Shown here: positions 33,794 through 42,886 of the stretch, in pieces
Layout of the letters: each line of letters starts with the position of its first letter
Numbering within the stretch: position 1 is the stretch's first letter
Assembly (NCBI GenBank): GCA_038527215.1
Contig: JBCBGC010000036.1
Location: forward strand, 1 to 58,441
Reading direction: 5' to 3'
Source of the DNA: JAWPMV01 sp038527215
Lineage (GTDB): Bacteria > Bacteroidota > Bacteroidia > J057
DNA: 58,441 nt
Notes under the pieces: model-generated
Database searches by the model: none
Told to the model about the DNA's origin: nothing
The model's input: the letters and a program-made list of their open reading frames with translations, nothing else
Position numbers and translations under genes: made by a program

Positions 33794-35242
33794 ATGAACA
33801 AAATAACCTTCTATACAGGCCTGAGCATCTTGCTCATGTCTCTGCTATTCAGTTGCGAACCTTCTAATCCCGCCACCCAAAACGAAGCCCCTGTGGACTA
33901 CATGAATGAATCCTTAGAAGCCTTTGATGCCCGCATGCAATGGTGGCGGGAAGCGCGTTTTGGCATGTTTATCCACTGGGGAGCTTATGCCGTACCAGCT
34001 GGAGTATATGAAGGAGAAGAAGCGCCCGGCATCGGGGAATGGATCATGGAAAGTGCTAATATTCCCATTGAGAAGTACGAGGAATTTGTAGCGGCCTTTA
34101 ACCCGGTGAAATACGACGCCAAAGCCTGGGCCAGGATCGCCAAGGAAGCTGGCATGAAATATATCATCATTACCTCCAAGCATCATGATGGCTTTTGCTT
34201 ATGGGATAGCCAAACCAGTAGCTACGATGCGATGGAAGCATCACCGATCCAGCGTGATCTCCTGGCGGAGTTAAAGGCAGCTTGTGATGAAGTAGGCATC
34301 AAACTAGGATTTTATCATTCCATTATGGATTGGCACCATCCCGATGCGCAAGCCCCGCACTACCCTACTTATAATACCCGGGAAAAGGAGAATCCCCGCT
34401 TTCAGACCTACGTACAAAACTATCTCACCCCTCAGCTCAAAGAACTGGTTGAAGGCTATGACCCGGCAGTGTTATGGTTTGATGGAGAATGGGTACCTGA
34501 ATGGACCCACGAAAATGGCCTGGCGACTTATCAATATGTCCGCAGCCTGAAACCCGACATCCTCATCAATAACCGGGTGGACAAAGGACGACAAGGTATG
34601 CAAGGCATGAATGCTTCGGATCAGAAGTATGCCGGAGACTTTGGTACCCCCGAACAAGAAATTTTAGCGGGTACCTCCAGCTATGATTGGGAGAGCTGTA
34701 TGACCATGAATGATACCTGGGGCTTCAAAGTCAACGACACCAATTGGAAAACCGCCGAAACCCTCATCCACAACCTGGTAGATATCGTAGCTAAGGGAGG
34801 AAATTACCTGCTGAACGTGGGGCCCACGGAAGAAGGGGAAATTCCCGAGGCGAGTGTGGAACGACTAGCGGCTATGGGGGAGTGGATCAAGGTGAACGGG
34901 GAAGCTATTTATGGCAATCGACTGTGGGACCATTATCAGGAGGGCCAAAACCTCCGCTTTATTCAATCCGGTACTGATTCTCAAACCGTCTATATCATTT
35001 CGCTGGTCTGGCCGGGTGAGCAGTTAGAATTGCACTCCTTAAAGCCGGAAAGTCAGGCAGAAATTCGGTTACTTGGCGCCTCAGATGAGCCGCTTTTCTG
35101 GGAATACAAAGCAAATGAAGGGTTAAAGATCAAATTACCCACGCCTATAGTAACGAGTCCGGCTAGCCTTCCCGTACGCCACGCCTATGTCTTTAAACTT
35201 ACCGGAGGATGTAAGGCTGCGGATCAATATCCGGCCAAATAA
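33794..35242 (+). CDS. GH29 alpha-L-fucosidase, lipoprotein
   Basis: The 482-residue lipoprotein (lipobox LLFSC, Cys21) belongs to glycoside hydrolase family 29, which releases L-fucose from glycans with retention. The conserved blocks are present: RFGMFIHWGAYAVPAG (about 55-70), ITSKHHDGFCLWDS (127-139), GFYHSIMDWHHP (172-183) and the nucleophile Asp230 in LWFDGEW. The C-terminal 100 residues form a beta domain. It therefore acts at the cell surface or in the periplasm. No SusCD pair or other glycosidase lies beside it, so it is not part of a classic polysaccharide locus. Confidence 0.94.
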   Translation: MNKITFYTGLSILLMSLLFSCEPSNPATQNEAPVDYMNESLEAFDARMQWWREARFGMFIHWGAYAVPAGVYEGEEAPGIGEWIMESANIPIEKYEEFVAAFNPVKYDAKAWARIAKEAGMKYIIITSKHHDGFCLWDSQTSSYDAMEASPIQRDLLAELKAACDEVGIKLGFYHSIMDWHHPDAQAPHYPTYNTREKENPRFQTYVQNYLTPQLKELVEGYDPAVLWFDGEWVPEWTHENGLATYQYVRSLKPDILINNRVDKGRQGMQGMNASDQKYAGDFGTPEQEILAGTSSYDWESCMTMNDTWGFKVNDTNWKTAETLIHNLVDIVAKGGNYLLNVGPTEEGEIPEASVERLAAMGEWIKVNGEAIYGNRLWDHYQEGQNLRFIQSGTDSQTVYIISLVWPGEQLELHSLKPESQAEIRLLGASDEPLFWEYKANEGLKIKLPTPIVTSPASLPVRHAYVFKLTGGCKAADQYPAK

Positions 35243-35253
35243 AACTAATTTCT

Positions 35254-35283
35254 TTTGCATTTGTGCTAAAATTATTATCTTTG
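35254..35283 (+). promoter_or_regulatory. Bacteroidota-type promoter of the SRPBCC gene
   Basis: TTTG at 35254-35257 is followed after 18 nt by TATCTTTG at 35276-35283, which matches the TAnnTTTG -7 consensus of Bacteroidota. The start codon lies 26 nt further on. Confidence 0.75.
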
Positions 35284-35309
35284 AAGGCTAATCTATTACC
35301 ACATTAAGA

Positions 35310-36329
35310 ATGAAAGCATTAAGAACTGTATTGGTGGCTCTGGCCATCTTAGTAGTAGCGGTAACCTTGGTTGGCCTCTTGGCGCCCAATGAGTACACCG
35401 TTTCGCGCACTGCGCAGATTGAGGCCCCTCAATCTCTTATCTACGATTACGCCCGTCACTTTGAGCATTACCAGCGGTGGAATCCCTGGAGCTCAAAAGA
35501 CCCCAACATGACCTCAGAAATTAAGGGTACCGATGGTACCGTAGGTGCGGTTTACAGCTGGGCAGGAAATGAAGAAGTAGGTACAGGAAACCAGGAAATC
35601 ATGCAACTGGTGGCCAATGAGCGGATTTTGTCCAAAGTGAACTTCATTACGCCCTTCGAATCCTCTGCTGATGCGGCCATTGACATTAAGGCTTCCGGCT
35701 CCGGTAGCGAAGTGAGCTGGGGTTTTAAAACCCGTTTCCCTTTCCCATTTAACATCATGGGCCTCTTCATGGACCTGGATGCTCAGGTTGGAAATGATTA
35801 TGAAAAAGGCCTGCAAAACTTAAAAGCCATGACAGAGAAAATTGCAGGAAATTATTATAACGGCATGGAAGTTAAGGAAATACACTTCCCCGGCAGAACC
35901 TTTGTGAGCATGAACCCCAGAGATGTTACTGCCGAAGAGATGGAGGCATTTTATATGGAGAATCTTCCCGCTATCGCCACTTTTGTAGGGGAGCAAGGGG
36001 GAGAAATGGATGGCATGCCATGCGGTCTCTATTATCGCTTTGATGACGAAGGAGGCAGTATTAATATGTCCCTGGGCATTGGGGTAAAGGCTCCGTTAAG
36101 CAATACTGGCTCCTACCAGAATCTTGAGATTCCTGCGGGCAAAGCCATTCAGGTTGACTATTACGGAGACTACAACAACTTGCCAGAAGGCCATGCAGCT
36201 TTGGATGGATACCTGGCCAAGCATGGGGTTGATCGGCATACCCCGATCATTGAGGAATATGTAACCGATCCTACCACCGTGGAATCTCCCTCGGAAGTGC
36301 TGACCCGCATTACCTATTTGCTACGCTAA
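35310..36329 (+). CDS. SRPBCC-GyrI two-domain protein
   Basis: The 339-residue protein has a membrane anchor at the N-terminus (about 4-25). A START-like SRPBCC domain follows (about 30-175), with segments AQIEAPQSLIYDYARHF and WNPWSSKDPNM, which form a hydrophobic ligand pocket. The C-terminal part (about 182-338) resembles the GyrI/AraC effector-binding domain, with PAGKAIQVDYYGDYNNLPEG. Such proteins bind hydrophobic small molecules; their role is unknown. It has its own promoter. The last 9 bp overlap the convergent aminopeptidase gene. Confidence 0.85.
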   Translation: MKALRTVLVALAILVVAVTLVGLLAPNEYTVSRTAQIEAPQSLIYDYARHFEHYQRWNPWSSKDPNMTSEIKGTDGTVGAVYSWAGNEEVGTGNQEIMQLVANERILSKVNFITPFESSADAAIDIKASGSGSEVSWGFKTRFPFPFNIMGLFMDLDAQVGNDYEKGLQNLKAMTEKIAGNYYNGMEVKEIHFPGRTFVSMNPRDVTAEEMEAFYMENLPAIATFVGEQGGEMDGMPCGLYYRFDDEGGSINMSLGIGVKAPLSNTGSYQNLEIPAGKAIQVDYYGDYNNLPEGHAALDGYLAKHGVDRHTPIIEEYVTDPTTVESPSEVLTRITYLLR

Positions 36330-37724
36330 AGATGCAGCTCTTACCGCTTCCACCTCCTCAACGGATTTGGGTAGCGGTGAGCCCAAAAGACGGCTACCTG
36401 ATTCTGTAATCAGGTAGTCTTCTTCTATCCTAATCCCCCCGAAACTCCGGTAAGAAGCCAGTTTGTCATAGTTAATAAACGCCTCGGCCTTACCTTCAGC
36501 CTGCCACCGATCCATCAAGGCTGGAATAAAATAGATCCCTGGTTCTACGGTCAGCACAAAATGCGTTTGCAAGGCTCTCCCCAATCTCAATGACCGGGTT
36601 CCAAACAGGGTAGAACGGCTAACCGATTCGTCATAGCCTACGTGATCCTCTCCCAGGTCTTCCATGTCGTGGACATCCAGGCCCATCATATGTCCCAACC
36701 CATGCGGAAAAAATAAGGCATGCGCGCCTGCCTGTACCGCTTCCTCGGTGTCTCCTTTCATCAGGCCAAGTTGTTTCAGGCCGTTGGTGATGACCCTGGC
36801 CGCTTCCAGATGCACTTCCTGGTATAGAACGCCAGGGGCTAGTTTGTCTATCGCGGCATTCTCAGCATCCAAGACGATCTGGTAAACTTCCTTTTGCTGA
36901 ACAGAAAACTTCCCGTCCACCGGGAAGGTGCGGGTCATGTCTCCGGCATAATGCATGCCTGATTCCCCTCCGGCATCTACCAGAAGGAGTCTTCCCGGCT
37001 CAAGGGTATGGTGATAGTGATGGTTATGCAAAATTTCCCCATGGATGGAACAGATAATTGGGAAGGACAAATCCGATCCAAATTTCAGGGCCGTATGGCG
37101 AACCGCCGCAGCAATTTCCGCTTCTGTCAGGCCCACCCTGGCCATTTGCATGGCCTGCAGGTGCATAGCACTGGTAATGGAAACGGCTTCTTCCAATTCC
37201 GCAATTTCTTCCTGCCCTTTGACAGACCTTAGCTTCACTACGCTTTGGATCAGGGGGAGGGAGGCTTCGGCAGCCAATTGATCCAATGATATCCCCAGCA
37301 ATGCTTGAAGCAAGATTTTGTTTTCTCCTCTGTAAGGGGGAAGGTGATGAATCTTTTGTCCCTTTTCCTTCCTTAGCCAGATTTCATTAGATAATTCCTT
37401 CCAGGATTTTACTTCCTCTATCCCGGTCTGTACAGCTAAGTCCTGCAGGCTGGTTTGAGGCCCGGTCCATACGATCATATCCAAACTCGGATCATCCCCG
37501 AAAAGGATGGTTTTGCCGGATTCTATGTCAATCAAGGCGGCGAGCTGTGGTAAGTCCAGCCCCAGGAAATACAAAAAGGAGCTGTCTTGCCTGAATCGAT
37601 ACACATTGTCGGTGTAGTTCATGGGACTTTCCCCATTACCGAGCAAAAGGATGCATCCCTGACCAACCTCTTTCATCAATCCTTGCCGGCGGGCCTGGTA
37701 AATCTGGGCGGAGAATAATTTCAT
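36321..37724 (-). CDS. Xaa-Pro aminopeptidase (aminopeptidase P family, M24B)
   Basis: The 467-residue enzyme cleaves an N-terminal residue before proline. The N-terminal creatinase-like domain (about 1-165) and the pita-bread catalytic domain (about 170-440) are complete. The dinuclear metal ligands can be picked out: Asp in LLVDAGGES, Asp in YAGDMTRTFPV, His in HGLGHMMGLDVHDM, Glu in TVEPGIYF and Glu in RIEEDYLIT. It is cytosolic. I take the ATG at 37724; a longer frame of 23 codons adds no family-like sequence. It stands alone. Confidence 0.95.
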   Translation of the reverse strand: MKLFSAQIYQARRQGLMKEVGQGCILLLGNGESPMNYTDNVYRFRQDSSFLYFLGLDLPQLAALIDIESGKTILFGDDPSLDMIVWTGPQTSLQDLAVQTGIEEVKSWKELSNEIWLRKEKGQKIHHLPPYRGENKILLQALLGISLDQLAAEASLPLIQSVVKLRSVKGQEEIAELEEAVSITSAMHLQAMQMARVGLTEAEIAAAVRHTALKFGSDLSFPIICSIHGEILHNHHYHHTLEPGRLLLVDAGGESGMHYAGDMTRTFPVDGKFSVQQKEVYQIVLDAENAAIDKLAPGVLYQEVHLEAARVITNGLKQLGLMKGDTEEAVQAGAHALFFPHGLGHMMGLDVHDMEDLGEDHVGYDESVSRSTLFGTRSLRLGRALQTHFVLTVEPGIYFIPALMDRWQAEGKAEAFINYDKLASYRSFGGIRIEEDYLITESGSRLLGSPLPKSVEEVEAVRAASLA

Positions 37725-37894
37725 AAGGTTTGAAATATTGGATAATCGCGAATGCGGGGCTAGGTGGAACGGAGTTTGGAGGGGAAACAACAAAATTTCC
37801 TCACGAAAGACAACCTTGTGTAAGCGTATGCGTTCATATATGCTCCACCTGAAACATTAGCTGCTGATAATCAACACTTAAGGATAACATTAGA

Positions 37895-37922
37895 GGCTTT
37901 TTATTTACAATAAGGTAAAGCC
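37895..37922. promoter_or_regulatory. inverted repeat upstream of the receiver gene
   Basis: GGCTTT and AAAGCC flank 16 nt that contain a second pair (TTAC/GTAA). It lies about 60 bp before the start of the lone receiver gene and could be an operator or leader hairpin. Confidence 0.3.
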
Positions 37923-37980
37923 GTCTTAATTATCAGGTAGCAGAGGAACCCTAGTTTTGCAGGGCTTGAAGGTCAAAGGA

Positions 37981-38364
37981 ATGATGGAAAAATCTCTGAA
38001 CAACTTGCTGGTGATCATCGATGATGAAGCAGATATTCTCGATCTGCTCACCTATAATTTTTCCCGCGCAGGATTTAGAGTAGAAGGCTTTGAGCGGGCC
38101 CGTCCCGCGCTTGAATTTGTTCAAAAGGAAAGGCCTGCCCTCATTTTGTGCGATTGGATGATGCCGGAAATGAATGGAATTGAGTTTTGCCGGGAAGTGA
38201 AAAGCCATGTGGAAACAGCCGACATTCCGCTGATCATGGTTACCTGTAGGAACGAAAAACAGGCACGTCGAACCGCTTTGGCTGAAGGGGTATCAGACTA
38301 TATCGCCAAGCCCATTCGTATTCCTGAACTCATGGGCCGGGTCAATGCTTTTATTTCGCGTTAG
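37981..38364 (+). CDS. stand-alone response-regulator receiver domain
   Basis: The 127-residue protein is a single receiver domain. The acidic pair Asp14-Asp15, the phospho-acceptor Asp58 in LILCDWMMPEMNG, Thr88 and Lys110 are all present, so phosphorylation is likely. No output domain is attached and no kinase lies beside it, so it could relay phosphate or bind a partner like CheY. I chose the double ATG at 37981 rather than a TTG eight codons upstream. The end overlaps the convergent TPR gene by 14 bp. Confidence 0.9.
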   Translation: MMEKSLNNLLVIIDDEADILDLLTYNFSRAGFRVEGFERARPALEFVQKERPALILCDWMMPEMNGIEFCREVKSHVETADIPLIMVTCRNEKQARRTALAEGVSDYIAKPIRIPELMGRVNAFISR

Positions 38365-39121
38365 CTTCCGATTCTTTCAACTTCTTGAGAATCGTCTGGC
38401 TTTGCTTAGCGAAGACATGCCCTGAGGTAGCGGTAATTTCCTCCCAAATAGATATGGATGCCTCTTTTTGGCCTTTTGGCCATAAACAAAGGGCTTCATA
38501 CCAGGCAGCATGTTCTGCAAAGTCCTTCCCCATAGATCTTACCAAGCGAAATTCCTCCAGGGCCTGATCAATTTCTCCTTCGGCCAGGTGGCTATTGGCC
38601 AGATAAAATAGAATCTCTGGATTTGATCCCAAATCAGGAATGGCCAGCAGAGAACGAGAAGCTGCAGCATAATCTCCCATATCATAAAACTTGAAGGCCA
38701 GGCTGCGTTGAGTGGCGGATTGTTCGCTGCCTCTCACCTGCACTTCTACGACATTCTCATAGGGGATGAAGTGCTCCGCAAATAAGCGCTCTTCGAAGGC
38801 AGGGGATGAAGAGGGCCAGAAGATGAATACCAGGATCACAGCGGCAGCCGCTACGGCCAAGGCAGCATAGGTCCTCCAAAGCGGACGTACCTTTTCGGGC
38901 TGAGCGGTTTTCTCCGCTTCCTGATCCCACTGAGAAAACTGAGCCTTCAGTTTTTCTCTGCCCAGGGGTTTTAAGGCCGATAGAACATCTTCCTGAAGTT
39001 TAAGTTCTTCCTGAACTTCCGGTCGCTCCAGCGCCTGCTGCCAGGCAACTTGCTCTTGAGGTGTTAAGGTTCCCCGAAGATATTTATCTATCAATACCTG
39101 TATCTCATCCTTTTCCTGCAT
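38351..39121 (-). CDS. TPR-containing membrane protein downstream of ECF sigma, possible anti-sigma
   Basis: The 256-residue protein starts with a charged helical region (about 1-75; IDKYLRGTLTPQEQVAWQQAL resembles the start of zinc-free anti-sigma proteins), has one membrane segment (about 85-104, AALAVAAAAVILVFIFW) and a periplasmic part with TPR-like helices (about 140-250). It begins 29 bp after the ECF sigma gene. Position and build fit an anti-sigma or sigma-partner protein, common in Saprospiria; the assignment is inferred, as no known zinc-binding anti-sigma motif is visible. Confidence 0.78.
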   Translation of the reverse strand: MQEKDEIQVLIDKYLRGTLTPQEQVAWQQALERPEVQEELKLQEDVLSALKPLGREKLKAQFSQWDQEAEKTAQPEKVRPLWRTYAALAVAAAAVILVFIFWPSSSPAFEERLFAEHFIPYENVVEVQVRGSEQSATQRSLAFKFYDMGDYAAASRSLLAIPDLGSNPEILFYLANSHLAEGEIDQALEEFRLVRSMGKDFAEHAAWYEALCLWPKGQKEASISIWEEITATSGHVFAKQSQTILKKLKESEANAK

Positions 39122-39150
39122 GGCAGTAAAGTTTTTAGTGTGTATCGAAT

Positions 39151-39732
39151 TTAAATCCCTTCCCGGCTAAATCCAGATTTAAACCGCATTTTAAGGGTTT
39201 TCATACAGCGAGCCTTTTGACTTTTCACCACGTCAGTAGACTGATATCCCATCTCCATCATGATCGCCTCTGTCGTGAATCGCTGATAATAAAAAAGCAC
39301 CAGTAGTTGTTGACAGGGTTGCCCCAAAGCTGCGATCGCTTCCTGAAGAAACGCCTGCCGGTCATTTAGCTGAATCGAATAGTCCGCTTTCACCTGCTTC
39401 GCATCGGCTTCCACCTGACGCCAATCTTCCTCTTCCCATTCTATTTCCTTCTTTCTCTCTCGGAATCTGGCTAGCAACATAAAGCGACCAATGCCAAACA
39501 AATAGGTCCGCATCTGACTTCTCAGCTCTACCACCTTGCCCTCAACCACATTTTCATAAAAAGCAACCATGGTATCCTGGAACACATCAGCCGCCTCCTC
39601 CTGCTTTACCTGAAATCGCGCCATGGCCCAATCAATAAAGGGCTTGCGATGCGCCTCGTAAATCTTCTTCAGGATGGTTTGATCTCCTTGCCGGAGGGCC
39701 GCCAGTTCCTCTACATACTTTACTTTACCCAT
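39151..39732 (-). CDS. ECF-family RNA polymerase sigma factor
   Basis: The 193-residue protein shows region 2 (about 20-90; EEAADVFQDTMVAFYENV) and region 4 (about 130-185; LLVLFYYQRFTTEAIMMEMGY). It is a sigma-70 factor of the extracytoplasmic-function type that directs polymerase to a specific promoter set. The gene lies ahead of the TPR membrane protein in the same transcript, which probably controls its activity. A longer reading frame with 40 extra codons exists, but the ATG at 39732 gives the usual start. Divergent from the AraC gene. Confidence 0.9.
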   Translation of the reverse strand: MGKVKYVEELAALRQGDQTILKKIYEAHRKPFIDWAMARFQVKQEEAADVFQDTMVAFYENVVEGKVVELRSQMRTYLFGIGRFMLLARFRERKKEIEWEEEDWRQVEADAKQVKADYSIQLNDRQAFLQEAIAALGQPCQQLLVLFYYQRFTTEAIMMEMGYQSTDVVKSQKARCMKTLKMRFKSGFSREGI

Positions 39733-39917
39733 AAGTGTCCCGGGAATTGAAAAGGTAAACGCCTGATCAAAATTATAAGATATTTTTTTTTCCGCCGCGC
39801 TGAAGTCAGAAAAGCAGGTGAATGAGTGTTTCAGGTGTACGAAATCGTACACCCCTTGTTCTTATACGAAACAGCCATATTTTCCACCCCTCTCATAAAT
39901 ACCTAAAAATCAACATG

Positions 39918-39952
39918 TTAACCCTTGGTATGTGAATTGAGTACAATGTAAT
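39918..39952. promoter_or_regulatory. conserved intergenic motif, copy 2
   Basis: This is the second match to TTAACCCYTGGYATGTRAAT, followed four bases later by GTACAATGTAAT. It lies between the divergent ECF sigma and AraC genes, 40 bp before the AraC start, so it is well placed for a promoter or operator. Confidence 0.45.
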
Positions 39953-39991
39953 ACACACATCCTTACTGGCGCGAATCACTGGTTGTAATAA

Positions 39992-40915
39992 ATGCTTATG
40001 ATTCCTGCAACTTCACTTTCATTTCTCGAGGACGGCCAACTACCAGTTGTTTCGGCCAAAAATCAGGCTCGTTTGGTATTCACTCGCGTCAAAAAGTACG
40101 AACGCAAAGTTGAAAATCGAGGCATCGCCATTAAGTACGTCATGTCCGGAAGGCTCAAGCTCAAGGTGGATTTTCGCGCCTACACCTTGGAAGCAGGAGA
40201 TTTTCTGCTGATCAATGACCGTCAAATGGTGGAGTACGAGATTTCTTCTCAGGGTGAAGCTGTAGAGAGCCTCTGGGTGTATCTTGACACAGAATCCATG
40301 AAGGATGCTTTAGACAGAATGGTAAGGGGAATGGAAGGCCCTGTGGTAATTCCATTTTCCATGCAACAAAACTGTCCTGAAGTATACCAGCAAGTGTACA
40401 AGGCCCAGGAAGATCCATTGGGAGATTACCTGATTGAGCTTGGTGAGGCGGTTAAATCCGGCCAAATGCGCCAGGCTGACCAATCGGTTTATCAAAAGCT
40501 GGCAGACCGTCTGCTGGTGTCTCAATGGCAGGTTTTTGAGCAAATACAACGACTTACCAGCGCCAAATTGTCCACCAAGATGGAGCTTTATCGAAGACTT
40601 TGCATCGCTAAAGCCTATATCCATCAGCACCTGGACGAAGCCCTGGATTTGGACACCTTGTCTCAAGTCGCCTGTCTATCTAAGTATCACTTTATTCGTT
40701 TGTTTAAAGAGGTATTTGGTCAAACGCCCCGGCAATATCTGATTGCCCTACGTCTGGAAAGTGCCCGCCACATGCTGGTTCAGTCCGACAAGAGCTTTCA
40801 TGAAATCTGCCAGGATGTGGGGCTGAAGGACAGTAGCTCCTTCGGTCGGCTCTTCAAGCGCAACTATGGAGCCACTCCGCATATCTATCGCCGGATGCAC
40901 GCCAATCAAGCGTAA
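39992..40915 (+). CDS. AraC-family transcriptional regulator
   Basis: The 307-residue protein has an N-terminal cupin-like sensing domain (about 25-110; KYVMSGRLKLKVDFRAYTLEAGDFLL) and a C-terminal AraC double helix-turn-helix (about 205-303), with LSQVACLSKYHFIRLFKEVFG in the first and ICQDVGLKDSSSFGRLFKRN in the second. The last residues GATPHIYRR are typical of the family. The inducer is unknown. It ends at a strong terminator and is divergent from the sigma gene. Confidence 0.93.
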   Translation: MLMIPATSLSFLEDGQLPVVSAKNQARLVFTRVKKYERKVENRGIAIKYVMSGRLKLKVDFRAYTLEAGDFLLINDRQMVEYEISSQGEAVESLWVYLDTESMKDALDRMVRGMEGPVVIPFSMQQNCPEVYQQVYKAQEDPLGDYLIELGEAVKSGQMRQADQSVYQKLADRLLVSQWQVFEQIQRLTSAKLSTKMELYRRLCIAKAYIHQHLDEALDLDTLSQVACLSKYHFIRLFKEVFGQTPRQYLIALRLESARHMLVQSDKSFHEICQDVGLKDSSSFGRLFKRNYGATPHIYRRMHANQA

Positions 40916-40948
40916 GGCTCGGCCTGCTCACGCACACGAAAATTACTA

Positions 40949-40984
40949 AGCAAAGAGAGGGCTTAGCCCTTTCTTTGCTATTTT
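40949..40984 (+). terminator. terminator of the AraC gene
   Basis: AGCAAAGAgAGGGC pairs with GCCCTtTCTTTGCT with one internal mismatch over a three-base loop, followed by ATTTT. It lies 33 bp past the stop codon. Confidence 0.88.
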
Positions 40985-40989
40985 GGGTC

Positions 40990-41043
40990 CTAGCGCCTGT
41001 TTCAACACTATGCTTCAGGTGAATACTTGCCTTTTATTGGCCC
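40990..41043. repeat. dispersed TIR repeat, copy C (left end only)
   Basis: The sequence TAGCGCCTGTTTCAAC, then CTTCAGGTGAATACTTGCCTTTT matches the left half of copies A and D. The right half is absent; the next gene starts 15 bp later. Confidence 0.6.
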
Positions 41044-41058
41044 AATCTTTTTTTACCC

Positions 41059-42411
41059 ATGAGATGTATTTTTTTCCTCACCTTGCTTTGGACAAGCGGG
41101 ATTAGCTTTGCCCAGGAACTCCCTCGACGGGCTTTTCTCGGCATTGCGATGAGTGATCCGAATGGAGATTCTCCCGGCATCATCGTAGATCGGGTATATG
41201 AAGGTTCTTCCGCCGCAGCTGCAGATATGATCGCGAAGGATGAAATTCTGGAGCTTGACGGAAAAACCATTACTACCCCCTCAAATTTGATTGCTTTACT
41301 CGCCCAATATCAAACGGGAGACAAATTATCGGTCAGCCTAAAGCGCAAAGGGAAAGAGAAAAAAATTCCCCTGGTCTTAACCGGGTTCCCGGAAGAGACC
41401 TATCCCCATGCAAGGGTCCATTATGGCCAGGTCAAAAGCTCCACCGGCAGGCATCGTAGTTTTCTTAGCATCCCTAAAGGAAAAGGGCCCAAGCGCCCGG
41501 TGGTTTACATCATCCAGGGGATTGATTGCGGGTCGGTTGATTTGGCCTTTAACCAGCAAGGCGGCATCGGGCAGTTGATTTCCCACCTTCATGCCAAAGG
41601 ATTCGCTACCTATCGGGTAGAAAAAAGTGGCATTGGAGATAGTAAGGGCATCCCTTGTGAAGAATGCAATTTCGTAGATGATGAGGACGCCTTTGCTGCC
41701 GGGCTGGCCGCATTAATGACAGAGGAGCGCATAGACACCTCCTCCATTTACTTGCTGGGATTGAGCATGGGCGGCGTATGGGGGCCTCGCATTGCGGAAG
41801 GAAAACCCATCAAGGGGCTGATCGCCTATGGGACCATTGGTCGTTCTTTTCTGGACTATATGGAAATAAATGCCAGAAGGCAGGCCTTGCTGGCTGGTAC
41901 CAAAGCGGAGGTAGTTGAGGCCCGCGTAAGTTTGGGCCGGCAAATGCAGGAACATCTCTACGGAGGGGTCTGGGGCGTAGATGCCGTTTTGGAAAAATAT
42001 CCGGAAGGGGAACCCCTGATCAAAAGCTGGGCCGGACGCCGGGCCGATGATCGTCCTTTGCGACATCTTCATGGAGGCCGCCGGATCGAATTCAACCGAC
42101 AACTAGCGAAAGTAGACTTTCCTGAGGTTTGGCAAAAAGTAAGGGCTCCGGTACTCACTATCTGGGGCGAGGGGGATTATGTCTCCGGCCGGGAAGATCA
42201 CCAATTGATCATTGATTATGTAAACGCCGTCAGGCCCGGCACCGCAGAGATGAAAACCGTGCCAGCAGACCATTGGTTTTTTCACGCAGAAAACATGGAA
42301 GAATCCTATCAAAATCGGCGGACCCGGACGAATCCCCCTTTAGAAATTGCTGTCTTTGAGACCATCACCGACTGGCTTACGCTTCAGGAGAAAAAAGATT
42401 CCGACGGCTGA
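41059..42411 (+). CDS. exported PDZ-domain alpha/beta hydrolase
   Basis: The 450-residue protein has a signal peptide (1-18, SFAQE), a PDZ domain (about 25-110; FLGIAMSDPNGDSPGIIV, then AAADMIAKDEILELDGK) and an alpha/beta hydrolase domain (about 118-445). The nucleophile elbow is GLSMGG (Ser236), and late segments WGEGDYVSG and DHWFFHAENM carry the likely Asp and His. PDZ plus peptidase-like hydrolase recalls the 'prolyl oligopeptidase-like' exported enzymes. Substrate unknown. It is monocistronic; an interleaved inverted-repeat pair overlaps its stop codon. Confidence 0.86.
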   Translation: MRCIFFLTLLWTSGISFAQELPRRAFLGIAMSDPNGDSPGIIVDRVYEGSSAAAADMIAKDEILELDGKTITTPSNLIALLAQYQTGDKLSVSLKRKGKEKKIPLVLTGFPEETYPHARVHYGQVKSSTGRHRSFLSIPKGKGPKRPVVYIIQGIDCGSVDLAFNQQGGIGQLISHLHAKGFATYRVEKSGIGDSKGIPCEECNFVDDEDAFAAGLAALMTEERIDTSSIYLLGLSMGGVWGPRIAEGKPIKGLIAYGTIGRSFLDYMEINARRQALLAGTKAEVVEARVSLGRQMQEHLYGGVWGVDAVLEKYPEGEPLIKSWAGRRADDRPLRHLHGGRRIEFNRQLAKVDFPEVWQKVRAPVLTIWGEGDYVSGREDHQLIIDYVNAVRPGTAEMKTVPADHWFFHAENMEESYQNRRTRTNPPLEIAVFETITDWLTLQEKKDSDG

Positions 42412-42480
42412 TATGGTTTTTGGTCGAGTTAATAGCACTGTCTATCGAGAAGGGAGGCCCATCAGCCGAAATGACTCGAC
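42405..42480. other. interleaved inverted repeats, possible pseudoknot
   Basis: CGGCTGAT (42405-42412) pairs with ATCAGCCG (42461-42468), and GTCGAGT (42423-42429) pairs with ACTCGAC (42474-42480). The pairs interleave, which is the topology of an H-type pseudoknot. The first arm contains the stop codon of the PDZ-hydrolase gene. Confidence 0.4.
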
Positions 42481-42603
42481 TTCCGGTAGCCTTTTTGCGT
42501 ACAATCAATAAGATTTATAACCCTAATTTATTTGGATCCTCAAGCTCCACATAGACCTCGCTTCGATCTGGAACCTAAGCCTTATAAGCCAGGGAAATTA
42601 CTC

Positions 42604-42687
42604 ATGGTCAAGGTATTAACAGGCCTATCTGCTTCAGCAGCTATCGCCATGTTAGGCAATATGATATACCTCTTACTGACAAGTTAA
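42604..42687 (+). CDS. candidate small membrane peptide, 27 residues
   Basis: This reading frame is too short for normal calling. It encodes a start with one lysine (MVKVLTG) and then about 20 hydrophobic and small residues (ending NMIYLLLTS), as expected for a single membrane helix. A terminator-like hairpin follows 33 bp beyond the stop codon, which hints at a small independent transcript. I see no known family. It may still be chance. Confidence 0.3.
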   Translation: MVKVLTGLSASAAIAMLGNMIYLLLTS

Positions 42688-42720
42688 AAACGATTTAGGT
42701 TTTTTGTTTGTTTCACTCTC

Positions 42721-42759
42721 GGAACCCCTGATGACTGCTTGGTCTTCAGGGGTCCTTTT
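42721..42759 (+). terminator. terminator-like hairpin after the small peptide frame
   Basis: CCCCTGA pairs with TCAGGGG, extended by GGA/TCC outside, over about 14 nt, followed by TTTTG. No large gene ends here, so it would serve a short transcript such as the one at 42604. Confidence 0.55.
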
Positions 42760-42886
42760 GATCACTGTTTCTTCAGGATGAAAATCCATCCATTCTCCCG
42801 GGATATTCGACCGTTAGAACCAATGTACTGGATTTGGTGCTCGTTTAATCAGACCTTTCCATCATCAGCCACCAATCCTGTTCTTC

